A stretch of 64,000 nt of DNA, from the NCBI GenBank assembly GCA_963796155.1, contig CAWCKT010000016.1, positions 1 to 64,000 on the forward strand. The letters run 5' to 3'. The notes under the pieces are model-generated. The model ran no database searches and had not been told where the DNA came from. It worked only from the letters and a program-made list of their open reading frames with translations. The stretch comes from AP-15 sp963796155. GTDB taxonomy: Bacteria > Pseudomonadota > Alphaproteobacteria > ATCC43930 > CGMCC-115725. A program made the position numbers and the translations under genes. Positions 25,728-33,720 of the stretch are shown one piece after another (positions within the stretch are counted from its first letter, which is position 1; each line of letters begins with the position of its first letter).

Positions 25728-28700
25728 GCAGTCGCCGCGCTACGCGGAGCTGCAGGTCACCACCAACTTCTCGTTTCTGCGCGGTGCGGCGCATCCGGAC
25801 GAGCTGGTGCTGACCGCGGCCGCTCTCGGTCACGCAGCGATCGCGATCACCGATCGCAACAGCCTTGCCGGCGTCGTGCGGGCGCATCACGCAGCAAAAG
25901 AGGTCGGGATCCGGCTCGTCGTCGGCTGCCGCCTCGATCTCCGCGACGGCACGAGCCTGCTCGCCTTTCCCGAAGACCGGGCCGCCTATGGCCGGCTCAC
26001 GCGCCTGTTGACATCAGGCAAGCGCCGCGCACCCAAGGGCGAATGCCGTCTCGACTATGCCGACGTAGTCGCGCACGGCGAAGGTCAGATCGTCGTGGTC
26101 CTCCCGCTCGATGAGGCGGATGTGGCGAATTTCGCTACCCACGTCGCGGCGGATTTCAAGGGCCGCGCCTATCTCGCCGCCCAGCACCTTTATCGCGGCG
26201 ACGATGCGCGGCGCCTAGCCCGCCTTTCTGCTCTCGGCGAGACGACCGGGCTCCCGCTTGTCGCGACCAACGATGTGCTCTACCACCTGCCCGAGCGTCG
26301 CCCTTTGCAGGACGTGCTGACCTGCATCCGCGAGAGCTGCACGATCAGAGATGCGGGCTATCGTCTCGCCGCCAATGCCGAGCGCCATCTGAAACCGGCG
26401 CAGGAGATGGCGCGGCTCTTTCGCGGCCGGGAGGATGCCGTCGAGCGCAGCCTCGAAATCGCCGAACGCTGCCGGTTCAGCCTCGACGAGCTGCGCTACG
26501 AATATCCCGAGGAGCCGGTTCCGGAAGGGCAGACGCCACAGCAGCGCCTGGTCGAGCTCGCCTGGCAAGGCGCCGATGAGCGCTTTCCCGAGGGTGTCTC
26601 GGACAAGGTCCGCGGTCTGATCCAGCACGAGCTGCAACTGATCGAGCGGCTCGACTACGCCCGTTATTTCCTGACCGTCGACGACATCGTGCGCTTCGCC
26701 CGGCAGCGCGGCATCCTGTGTCAGGGGCGCGGCTCGGCCGCCAATTCGGCCGTCTGCTATTGTCTCGGTATCACCGCGGTCGATCCGGCGCGGATCGACG
26801 TCTTGTTCGAGCGCTTCATCAGCGCCGCCCGCAACGAGCCGCCCGACATCGATGTCGATTTCGAGCACGAGCGGCGCGAGGAGGTGATCCAGTACGTCTA
26901 TGAGAAATACGGCCGCGACCGGGCCGGTCTCGCCGCCACGGTGATCTGCTACCGCTCGCGCTCCGCGATTCGCGAGGTCGGCAAGGCGTTGGGGCTCAGC
27001 GTCGATGTTGTAGCGGCGCTCGCCGGCATTGTTTGGGGCTGGAGCAACGATCCGATCGCCGACCAGCGAGTGCGCGAGGCCGGGCTCGACCCCACCGACC
27101 GTACCTTGCGGCTCGCCCTCGACCTCGCCGCACAATTGGTCGGGTTTCCGCGCCACCTGTCACAGCATGTCGGCGGTTTTGTGATCACCCGCGGCCCGTT
27201 GTCCGAGCTGGTGCCGATCGAAAACGCGGCGATGGAGGACCGCACCGTCATCGAATGGGACAAGGACGATCTCGATCGGCTCGGCGTTCTGAAGATCGAC
27301 GTTCTGGCGCTCGGCATGCTGACCTGCATCAGGAAAGCCTTCGCGCTGATCGAGCAGCATTACGGCCGCCGGCTCGAACTCGCCACGGTCCCGGCCGAGG
27401 ACCCCGCGGTCTACGAGATGCTGTCCCGCGCCAATTCGCTCGGCGTCTTCCAGGTCGAAAGCCGTGCCCAGATGACGATGCTGCCGCGGCTCAAGCCGCG
27501 CGAATTCTATGACCTCGTCATCGAAGTCGCGATCGTGCGGCCGGGCCCGATCCAGGGCAACATGGTCCACCCCTATCTGCGGCGGCGTTCCGGGCGCGAG
27601 GTGGTGACGTATCCGTCCGGGGAATTGCGCGAGGTCCTGGGCAAGACCATGGGGGTGCCGCTCTTTCAAGAGCAGGCGATGAAGATCGCGATTGTCGGTG
27701 CCGGCTTTGCCCCGGAGGAGGCCGACCGGCTGCGCCGCGCGATGGCGACCTTCAAACGCAACGGCGACATTCATCTGTTTCGCGACAAGTTCATCGCTGG
27801 CATGGTTGGGAACGGCTATGAGCGCGACTTCGCGACGCGCTGCTTCAGCCAGATCGAAGGGTTCGGGACCTATGGCTTTCCGGAGAGCCATGCGGCGAGC
27901 TTTGCACTGCTCGTCTATGTCTCGGCCTGGATCAAGTGCTTCTATCCCGAAGTGTTTGCCTGCGCTTTGCTCAACAGCCAGCCGATGGGGTTTTACGCCC
28001 CGGCGCAGATCGTCCGCGACGCGCGCGAGCACGGCGTCGAAGTGCGTGCCGTCGATGTCAATCACAGCTTTTGGGACTGCACGCTCGAGCCTGTGGTTTG
28101 CCCCTCACCCTCCCGCTTCGCGGGTCCCTCCCTCTCCCCGCCCGGCGGGGAGAGGGCCGGGGTGAGGGGCTATGCGCTGCGCCTCGGCTTGCGTCAGATC
28201 AAAGGGTTCGCCGAAGCCGAGGCGGAACGGCTTGTCGCTGCCCGGCCGGAGAAGGGTTACCCGGATCCGCGCGCGCTGTGGCGGCGCAGTGGGCTCGGCC
28301 GCGGCGCGCTCGAGCGCCTCGCCGAAGCCGACGCCTTTCGCTCGACCGAGCTCGATCGCCGTCGCGCGCTATGGGCATTGAAGGCGCTCGGCGATCCGCC
28401 ACTGCCGCTCTTCGCTGCCACGGAGACCCTCACCCACCCAGCCCTGCGGGCCGGGTCCCCCCTCTCCCGCAACGCGGGAGAGGGTGCTGAGCGCAGCGAA
28501 GCGGGTGAGGGTGCGGCGTCCGAAGCACGCGCGAGGGCGTTGTTGCCGGAGATGCCGCTAGGCGAGCATGTCGTCGAGGATTACGCCAGCCTCAGCCTGA
28601 CCCTGAAGCGCCATCCGCTCGCCTTTCTGCGCACCGAGCTCGCCCGCGAGGGTCTGGTCACCGCCGCCGAGCTCGCCCGTCTGCCGGTCGACCGCCGTCT

Positions 28701-29067
28701 GGCGATCGCCGGGGTCGTATTGATCCGGCAGCGTCCGGGCAGCGCCAACGGCGTGGTCTTCATCACCATCGAGGACGAAACCGGGATCGCCAATCTGATC
28801 GTCTGGCCGCAGATACTCGAGCGCTTCCGCCGGACGGCACTCGGCGCGACCCTGCTCTGCTGCACCGGCAAATTGCAGCGCGAGGAAAGCGTCATTCATG
28901 TCGTCGCCGACCGACTCGCCGACATGACCCCGCGCCTCAATACGTTGCGGGACCGCACCGGCGACGCCGACCTCCGACCGACGCGACGATCGCCTTTGGC
29001 CCTCCCCGAAAAAGTGCCGGGATACGATCCCCGCGACATCGTCATCACCAGCCGGAATTTCCGGTAG
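25711..29067 (+). CDS. dnaE2: DnaE2, error-prone DNA polymerase III alpha subunit
   Basis: The frame is open from 25414, but MASFPEQSPRYAELQVTTNF at 25711 matches the DnaE2 start and gives 1118 aa, overlapping imuB by 17 bp. The PHP domain is N-terminal (NFSFLRGAAHPDELV). The polymerase core has RGSAANSAVCYCLGITAVDP and the catalytic PDIDVDFEHERREE at about residues 378-391. The C-terminal OB fold is near VIFITIEDETGIANLIVWP-like sequence. Two palindromic repeats are carried in frame near residues 800-820 and 905-935, between the finger/HhH region and the OB fold. DnaE2 performs mutagenic lesion bypass with ImuA and ImuB. Confidence 0.96.
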   Translation: MASFPEQSPRYAELQVTTNFSFLRGAAHPDELVLTAAALGHAAIAITDRNSLAGVVRAHHAAKEVGIRLVVGCRLDLRDGTSLLAFPEDRAAYGRLTRLLTSGKRRAPKGECRLDYADVVAHGEGQIVVVLPLDEADVANFATHVAADFKGRAYLAAQHLYRGDDARRLARLSALGETTGLPLVATNDVLYHLPERRPLQDVLTCIRESCTIRDAGYRLAANAERHLKPAQEMARLFRGREDAVERSLEIAERCRFSLDELRYEYPEEPVPEGQTPQQRLVELAWQGADERFPEGVSDKVRGLIQHELQLIERLDYARYFLTVDDIVRFARQRGILCQGRGSAANSAVCYCLGITAVDPARIDVLFERFISAARNEPPDIDVDFEHERREEVIQYVYEKYGRDRAGLAATVICYRSRSAIREVGKALGLSVDVVAALAGIVWGWSNDPIADQRVREAGLDPTDRTLRLALDLAAQLVGFPRHLSQHVGGFVITRGPLSELVPIENAAMEDRTVIEWDKDDLDRLGVLKIDVLALGMLTCIRKAFALIEQHYGRRLELATVPAEDPAVYEMLSRANSLGVFQVESRAQMTMLPRLKPREFYDLVIEVAIVRPGPIQGNMVHPYLRRRSGREVVTYPSGELREVLGKTMGVPLFQEQAMKIAIVGAGFAPEEADRLRRAMATFKRNGDIHLFRDKFIAGMVGNGYERDFATRCFSQIEGFGTYGFPESHAASFALLVYVSAWIKCFYPEVFACALLNSQPMGFYAPAQIVRDAREHGVEVRAVDVNHSFWDCTLEPVVCPSPSRFAGPSLSPPGGERAGVRGYALRLGLRQIKGFAEAEAERLVAARPEKGYPDPRALWRRSGLGRGALERLAEADAFRSTELDRRRALWALKALGDPPLPLFAATETLTHPALRAGSPLSRNAGEGAERSEAGEGAASEARARALLPEMPLGEHVVEDYASLSLTLKRHPLAFLRTELAREGLVTAAELARLPVDRRLAIAGVVLIRQRPGSANGVVFITIEDETGIANLIVWPQILERFRRTALGATLLCCTGKLQREESVIHVVADRLADMTPRLNTLRDRTGDADLRPTRRSPLALPEKVPGYDPRDIVITSRNFR
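28100..28170. repeat. Palindromic repeat inside dnaE2 (copy A)
   Basis: The 71-bp block is bounded by an 11-bp inverted repeat GCCCCTCACCC / GGGTGAGGGGC. It is read in frame as PSPSRFAGPSLSPPGGERAG plus VRGY. It is a different sequence family from the imuA copies. Confidence 0.88.
28426..28512. repeat. Palindromic repeat inside dnaE2 (copy B)
   Basis: The 87-bp block is bounded by ACCCTCACCC / GGGTGAGGGT with an internal CTCTCCCGC / GCGGGAGAG hairpin. It is read in frame as a Ser/Gly/Ala/Glu-rich insert containing GEGAERSEAGEGA. Confidence 0.88.
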
Positions 29068-29079
29068 CTTCCCGCGCCC

Positions 29080-30267
29080 TCAGATCACCCCGGCCTTACG
29101 AAAGGCGGCGATCTGGTCCGCGTCGTAGCCGTGCTCGGCGAGCACCGCATCGGTATCCTCGCCCATCCCGTGCGGGGGGTGCTCGATCGACGGCCCGCCA
29201 TGTGCAAACTTGAACGCGGCGAGCGGCACCGCGACCGGGCCGTCGATGCCGGCGACCGCGTCAAATTTGTGGAACACGCGGCGCGTCTGGAAATGCGGGT
29301 CGGCCAGCGCTTCCGCCATCGTCCGCACGCGCGCGGCCGGCACGTGGCGCGCCTGGAAATAGACCTCCCACTCGTCGGCGGTCTTGGTCTTGATGATGTC
29401 GGCGATGATCCCCGCCTCGCGTTCGCGGTCATCTACCCGTGCCTCGTTGTCGGTCTTGACCATGTCGGGTCGTTCGACCGCGCGCCAGAACCGCGCTTGC
29501 TGGCGGATGTTGCTGGCGCCGATCATCACCATGCCTTCCTTGGCGTCGTAGGCGCTGTTGGTGGCGAAGGGCTGCTTGTTGCCGTGCGGTTGGGGCTCGG
29601 TGCCGTTGCGGAAATAGCCAGTCATCAGCGAGGCCTGCATCATCATCGCTACACCGAGCATCGCAAGGTCGATGTGCTGGCCCCTGCCGGTGCGCTCGCG
29701 CTGGAAGAGGGCACTGGCGAGCGCGAAGGCGCCCATCGTGCCGGTCGCGTAATCGACCGCGGGCGCGCCAATCTTGATCGGGTTGACCTCTTCGGTGCCG
29801 GTAGACGCCATGATGCCGGAGGTCGCCTGGATCACATGGTCGTAGGCGGTCTGCTCGCGCCGCACCCCGTCCTGGCCGAATGCCGAGATCGAGCAGTAGA
29901 TCAGGCGCGGGTTGATCTTCGACAGCGCTTCATAGCCGAGCCCGAGCGCCTCGAACGCACCCGGCCGGTAGTTCTCGACCAGCACATCGGCGCGCAAGAC
30001 CAGCTTCTTCAGGATGTCGCGGCCTGCCTCGGTCTTGAGGTCGAGGGTAATCGACTTCTTGTTCGACCCCTGGGTCAGGAACGAGGTCCCCATGTTGCGC
30101 CGGTTGAGTGCGCGGTCGGTGCCGGTCTCGCGGCTCTGGTCGGGCTCGTCCGGGTGCTCGATCTTGATCACGTCGGCGCCGAGCACGGCGAGCTGATAGG
30201 CCGCGAACGGGCCGGCCAGCACATGGGTGATGTCGATGATGCGGATGCCTTCGAAGGGTCGCGTCAT
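29080..30267 (-). CDS. CaiB/BaiF family CoA transferase
   Basis: I start at MTRPFEGIRIIDITHVLAGP (395 aa); upstream in-frame sequence is not family-like. Class III CoA-transferase signatures are LADVIKIEHP-like sequence (LGADVIKIEHPDEPDQSRET), the interlocked-dimer core NMGTSFLTQGSNKKSITLDL, VLVENYRPGAFEALGLGY, and the catalytic aspartate in GAPAVDYATGTMGAF. The C-terminus has RQQARFWRAVERPDM and the closing GYDADQIAAFRKAGVI. These enzymes swap CoA between carboxylic acids in degradation pathways; the donor and acceptor here are unknown. The gene is transcribed divergently from the binding-protein gene to the right. Confidence 0.93.
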   Translation of the reverse strand: MTRPFEGIRIIDITHVLAGPFAAYQLAVLGADVIKIEHPDEPDQSRETGTDRALNRRNMGTSFLTQGSNKKSITLDLKTEAGRDILKKLVLRADVLVENYRPGAFEALGLGYEALSKINPRLIYCSISAFGQDGVRREQTAYDHVIQATSGIMASTGTEEVNPIKIGAPAVDYATGTMGAFALASALFQRERTGRGQHIDLAMLGVAMMMQASLMTGYFRNGTEPQPHGNKQPFATNSAYDAKEGMVMIGASNIRQQARFWRAVERPDMVKTDNEARVDDREREAGIIADIIKTKTADEWEVYFQARHVPAARVRTMAEALADPHFQTRRVFHKFDAVAGIDGPVAVPLAAFKFAHGGPSIEHPPHGMGEDTDAVLAEHGYDADQIAAFRKAGVI

Positions 30268-30568
30268 GCCGCGGATTCCTCCCGTGGAATGGACCAGAAA
30301 TCGCCGTCGCAGCGGGATGCGTCTGCACCGCCGAGCAACCAAAGCCGGGTGACCCGATCACAGATCGAGACGGTAGCTGTCGATTGAACCTCCCTCGAGA
30401 TCGACCGGGATCGCCTCTATCGGATCGATTCGCATCGGCTACCCCCCGCAGTGCAGTCTACACCCTCTATTGGTACATCCAAGGTTGCGCCCACACCCCC
30501 TGCCCGCCGGCTGTTGTCAGACGAGCCGCTGCCGCTATAGTCGCCGCGATTACCTCGACGAGGACGTG
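30268..30568. other. Divergent intergenic region
   Basis: This 301-bp region lies between two divergently transcribed genes and should hold both promoters. A minus-strand frame at about 30386-30440 reads MRIDPIEAIPVDLEGGSIDS and stops after 25 codons; it may be the fragment of a lost gene. No clear hairpin or operator was found. Confidence 0.3.
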
Positions 30569-31771
30569 ATGCCGGTTCCTTTGCCCATCGCACGGGTTGC
30601 GTTGCTGCTCTTCGCGCTCCTAGCCGCGCCCGGCCAGGCGGCCGCCTTCGTCAATTCCGCCGAGCGGTACGTCGCATTGCCCGAACGGGTTGGCCGGGTG
30701 ATGGCGGCCGGCCAGTCGGCCGCGGTCCTCGTCTTCGTATTGGCGCCGGAGAAGCTCGTCGGTTGGAGCCGGCCCTTGTCGCGCGAGCAACGGGCTTATC
30801 TGCCGGCCAAATTCGCGCGGCTGCCGGTCGTTGGCCAACTGACCGGGCCGGCCCCGACCGCGGCGGCCGACGCGGTCGCGCGGCTGCACCCCGATCTGAT
30901 CATCGATACGGGGCCCGTGTCGCCGGAGGCGGCGGCGCGGGCGGATGCAATCCAGCAGCAAACGCGGGTTCCCTACATCGTGCTCGACGGCGGCATCCAG
31001 CTCATCCCCGACACCTTGGCGACAGTCGGCGCGATGCTCGGCGTCGCCGAGCGGGGTCAAGACCTGGCTCATGAAGCGCGGATGGCGATCGACGGCCTGC
31101 GCGGCCGGTTGTTGATCACCGAATCGACCGAGCGGCCGCTGGTCTATTATGGGCTGGGGCCCGACGGGCTCGAGACCGGGCTGGCGGGTGGGCAGGTCAT
31201 GGCCGATATCGATCAGGCGGGCGTGATCAACGTCGCCGCCCGCCTCGGCAGCGGCGAGCTGACGCGGGTGACGCGCGAGCAGATTTACCAGTGGGATCCG
31301 GCGATCATCATCGCGCAGCAACGGAGCTTTTATAATGCGCTGCAGCGCGATCGGGCGTGGCGCGGCCTGGCGGCGGTCACCAACAAGCGCGTGTACCTCG
31401 CCCCCGCAGATCCGTTCGGCTGGATCGACGACCCGCCTGGACCTAATCGAATCATTGGACTGCCCTGGTTGTCGTCGATTTGTTACCCGGCTGTCTACCA
31501 GGAGGATCTGCGCGCGAGCGTGCGTGAGTTCTACGACAAGTTCTATGGCGTCAAGCTGACCGATAAGCAGCTCGAGGCGCTCATCCGGTCGGCAGAAGCG
31601 CATCCCGGTGAAACCAAAACCCCGATCGGCGTGCCCCTACTCGGCGCCGAGCCGGTGCCGCTCCCCGGCGCAACGCCGAATGCGCCGTCGGGGGTCAGGC
31701 CCCCGGGCCGCGGGGGTTACCCCGGGCTATCGCCGAACCCGCCGCCCGGCGGCCCGGGCAACCCGCAATAG
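30569..31771 (+). CDS. Periplasmic binding protein of an iron-siderophore/B12-type ABC importer
   Basis: The start MPVPLPIARVALLLFALLAA gives a Sec signal peptide cut near GQAAA (400 aa). The mature protein has the class III (BtuF/FhuD-like) layout: ERYVALPERVGRVMAAGQSA, LARLHPDLIIDTG-like sequence, QQQTRVPYIVLDGGIQLIPD, then EQIYQWDPAIIIAQQRSFYN and the end KRVYLAPADPFGWID. DRAWRGLAAVTNKRVY is typical of this family. The last ~70 residues are Pro/Gly-rich and probably disordered. No permease, ATPase or TonB-dependent receptor gene is adjacent, so it may act with a transporter encoded elsewhere. Confidence 0.85.
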   Translation: MPVPLPIARVALLLFALLAAPGQAAAFVNSAERYVALPERVGRVMAAGQSAAVLVFVLAPEKLVGWSRPLSREQRAYLPAKFARLPVVGQLTGPAPTAAADAVARLHPDLIIDTGPVSPEAAARADAIQQQTRVPYIVLDGGIQLIPDTLATVGAMLGVAERGQDLAHEARMAIDGLRGRLLITESTERPLVYYGLGPDGLETGLAGGQVMADIDQAGVINVAARLGSGELTRVTREQIYQWDPAIIIAQQRSFYNALQRDRAWRGLAAVTNKRVYLAPADPFGWIDDPPGPNRIIGLPWLSSICYPAVYQEDLRASVREFYDKFYGVKLTDKQLEALIRSAEAHPGETKTPIGVPLLGAEPVPLPGATPNAPSGVRPPGRGGYPGLSPNPPPGGPGNPQ

Positions 31772-31791
31772 TTGGTCCGGCGCATCCTCGC

Positions 31792-32118
31792 TCACGATTC
31801 GGTGGCCCGCACAAAGCACAAAATCCCCCGCTGGGGCGTCCAGCACACCACCGCGTGGCCGGTCGGGTTATCGGTGCGCTGCAAGATTTTATCGGGCGGG
31901 ACGACTTGCCAGCTCCCGCCGATCAACGCCTCGTAGTGGTCGGCTTCGATGCGATACTCGGTGGCGCGGCAATCGGTGACCGAGCAGCAGGAAATGCTCG
32001 TGCCGGGCACCAGCAGGCTGCGAAACCACGGCGCAAGCGTCGGGTCGGCATTCGCCGGCGGTTGCGCATCGGCTGCGGCGGAGACCAGCAGCGCCGCGAC
32101 GAGGAAAAGGCGCGTCAT
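31792..32118 (-). CDS. Small secreted hypothetical protein
   Basis: Starting at MTRLFLVAALLVSAAADAQP (108 aa) gives a clear signal peptide with cleavage near ADAQ. The mature domain has five cysteines (ISCCSVTDC, AVVCWTP, GILCFV) that could form periplasmic disulfides, and the conserved-looking WQVVPPDKILQRTDNPTGHA. The family is common in Bradyrhizobium-like genomes but has no function known to me. It faces the 3' end of the binding-protein gene (20-bp gap). Confidence 0.68.
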   Translation of the reverse strand: MTRLFLVAALLVSAAADAQPPANADPTLAPWFRSLLVPGTSISCCSVTDCRATEYRIEADHYEALIGGSWQVVPPDKILQRTDNPTGHAVVCWTPQRGILCFVRATES

Positions 32119-32265
32119 GACTCGCACCAAAGCAAATCCCATGCCTACGCGATGACCCTGGCGCGATGACCCTGGCTCCCGCGAGCCTAGCGCTCGGGTG
32201 TGCCGCTGCAGACAGCCGTTTACCATAAAACGGGATCGGGCACGTGGTCGTCGACCGCGGCGGGC

Positions 32266-33189
32266 TCACTCCATTGGCAGGCCCGGATGGACGGCGCGGC
32301 CGTCACCGAGCGGGGTAAACTGCGGGGCGAGCGCCGGGATGGCGACCTCGGCGAGCGTCTCCGGTGTCCAGCCCCCCTGGCGGTGCACCATGCGCACCGG
32401 CCGCATGTGCCCGTAGAGCGACAGCTCACCGGCGCGCTGGTGGAAGACCTGGCCGTTCACATGGCTCGCCTGCTCGGAAGCGAGAAAGACGCAGAGCGGG
32501 GCGATCGCGTCGGCCCGGCTGCGGCGCAGCCGCTCCTCCCGCAGCGCTGCCGCCTGCGGGTCCTTCGGGGTCGGGACCGAGCGGGTCATGCGGGTGTCGG
32601 CCGACGGGCAGATGACGTTGACGGTGATCCCCTTCGAGGCGTTCTCCATCGCGACGATGCGCGCGAGAGCCACGATCCCGAGCTTGGCGGCACCATAATT
32701 GCACTGCCCGAGATTGCCGAGCAGGCCCGAGGTCGATGACACCATGATCATCCGCCCGTAATTCTGCTCGCGAAACAGGTTGACCGCCGCCCGGTTGATG
32801 TTGAAGTGGCCGGTCAGGTGCACGTCGATGACCGCCTGCCAATCCTCCGGAAACATGTTGTGAAACATCTTGTCGCGCAGGATGCCAGCGGCGTCGAACA
32901 CGATGTGCAGACCGCCGAAGGTCTCGCGCGCCTGCTGGACCATGGCGAGGCAATCGTCGAATTTGGCGACCGAGCCGTAATTCGGCGCCGCATCGCCGCC
33001 CGCTGCCTTGATTTGGTCGACGACCTCCTGCGCCGGCGTCTGGTCTGAGCCCTCGCCGCTGCCGCTCGTCCCGGGATCATTGATGATGACCTTGGCGCCG
33101 TGCGCCGCCATCAGCTTGGCGACCTCGGCACCGACCCCGCGACCCGCCCCGGCGCAGAGCGCCACCCGTCCGTCGAGCATGCCCATCAA
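32266..33189 (-). CDS. SDR-family NAD(P)-dependent oxidoreductase (hydroxyacyl-CoA dehydrogenase-like)
   Basis: The 307-aa product is a classical SDR: cofactor motif CAGAGRGVGAEVAKLMA, a long insert after VIINDPGTSGSGEGSD as in the multifunctional-enzyme/hydroxyacyl-CoA dehydrogenase branch, DAAGILRDKMF, catalytic Ser in MVSSTSG, Tyr and Lys in CNYGAAKLG. The DKMFHNM motif after the strand is typical of this branch. The C-terminal ~60 residues extend past the core. The likely role is oxidation of a 3-hydroxyacyl-CoA or similar secondary alcohol. The MITE lies about 90 bp upstream of its start. Confidence 0.88.
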   Translation of the reverse strand: MMGMLDGRVALCAGAGRGVGAEVAKLMAAHGAKVIINDPGTSGSGEGSDQTPAQEVVDQIKAAGGDAAPNYGSVAKFDDCLAMVQQARETFGGLHIVFDAAGILRDKMFHNMFPEDWQAVIDVHLTGHFNINRAAVNLFREQNYGRMIMVSSTSGLLGNLGQCNYGAAKLGIVALARIVAMENASKGITVNVICPSADTRMTRSVPTPKDPQAAALREERLRRSRADAIAPLCVFLASEQASHVNGQVFHQRAGELSLYGHMRPVRMVHRQGGWTPETLAEVAIPALAPQFTPLGDGRAVHPGLPME

Positions 33190-33260
33190 TCTGACCCCTA
33201 AACCGCAAAATTGGCGGCGCGGTTGTCGCGACCCCGGCGGGTTTTGTCAATCGGCCGACG

Positions 33261-33275
33261 CTAGCCCAGGGCTAG
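33261..33275. promoter_or_regulatory. Perfect palindrome upstream of the SDR gene
   Basis: CTAGCCC-A-GGGCTAG is a perfect 7-bp inverted repeat, 72 bp before the SDR start and 5 bp outside the left end of the MITE. It may be an operator or the relic of the MITE insertion region. Confidence 0.35.
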
Positions 33276-33280
33276 CGGCA

Positions 33281-33713
33281 GTGACTCAGTTTGGCGCCCG
33301 GCGAGCCACTACCCGCCCACCAGCCGCAGTCGACGCCGAACCGGCGGTCTTGCTGTTTTTGCTGTTTCTGCAGGAAATTATCAGCGAGCGTTAACATCTC
33401 CCCCGCGGAAAACCTGGACAATCCGCGATCCGGCGAAGCCGAAAACAGCGGGCAGCCGAGCGCCGGCTCGCTCTAGACCGGCAAAGACTGCATCGCCAGA
33501 CGCGCATTGCGTTGGTCGATGTTGCGCAAATAGCACATGATATGCAATTTGTCAAAGCCAAATGCGATCCGTGACAACCTGCGCGGCGCGCATGTCCGCA
33601 TCTGTGCTGTTTGCCAGCAGACCTGCCGGTGATCGGTACTTGCCTGGCTCAGCGCGATCAACGGAATGCCGGGCATCGTGCCGGTCATCCCCTTGCCGAC
33701 CAAACTGAGTCAC
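33281..33713. mobile_element. 433-bp non-autonomous element (MITE-like) with 14-bp perfect terminal inverted repeats
   Basis: GTGACTCAGTTTGG at 33281-33294 is repeated inverted as CCAAACTGAGTCAC at 33700-33713, perfect over 14 bp. The interior has no intact protein gene; it contains the dispersed segment GCTGTTTTTGCTGTTT...CAATTTGTCAAA that recurs at 20927-21120. A minus-strand frame in the right half ends DKLHIMCYLRNIDQRNARLA but has no recognisable transposase motifs. No target duplication could be fixed. It ends 7 bp from the mutL stop codon. Confidence 0.72.
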
Positions 33714-33720
33714 CACCAGT

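Noticed and set aside
29131..30387. 418-codon open frame on the + strand
   Set aside because: It is antisense to the CaiB/BaiF transferase, which shows all family motifs.
33281..33713. Complete insertion sequence
   Set aside because: No transposase-like frame within 433 bp, so only a non-autonomous element is supported.
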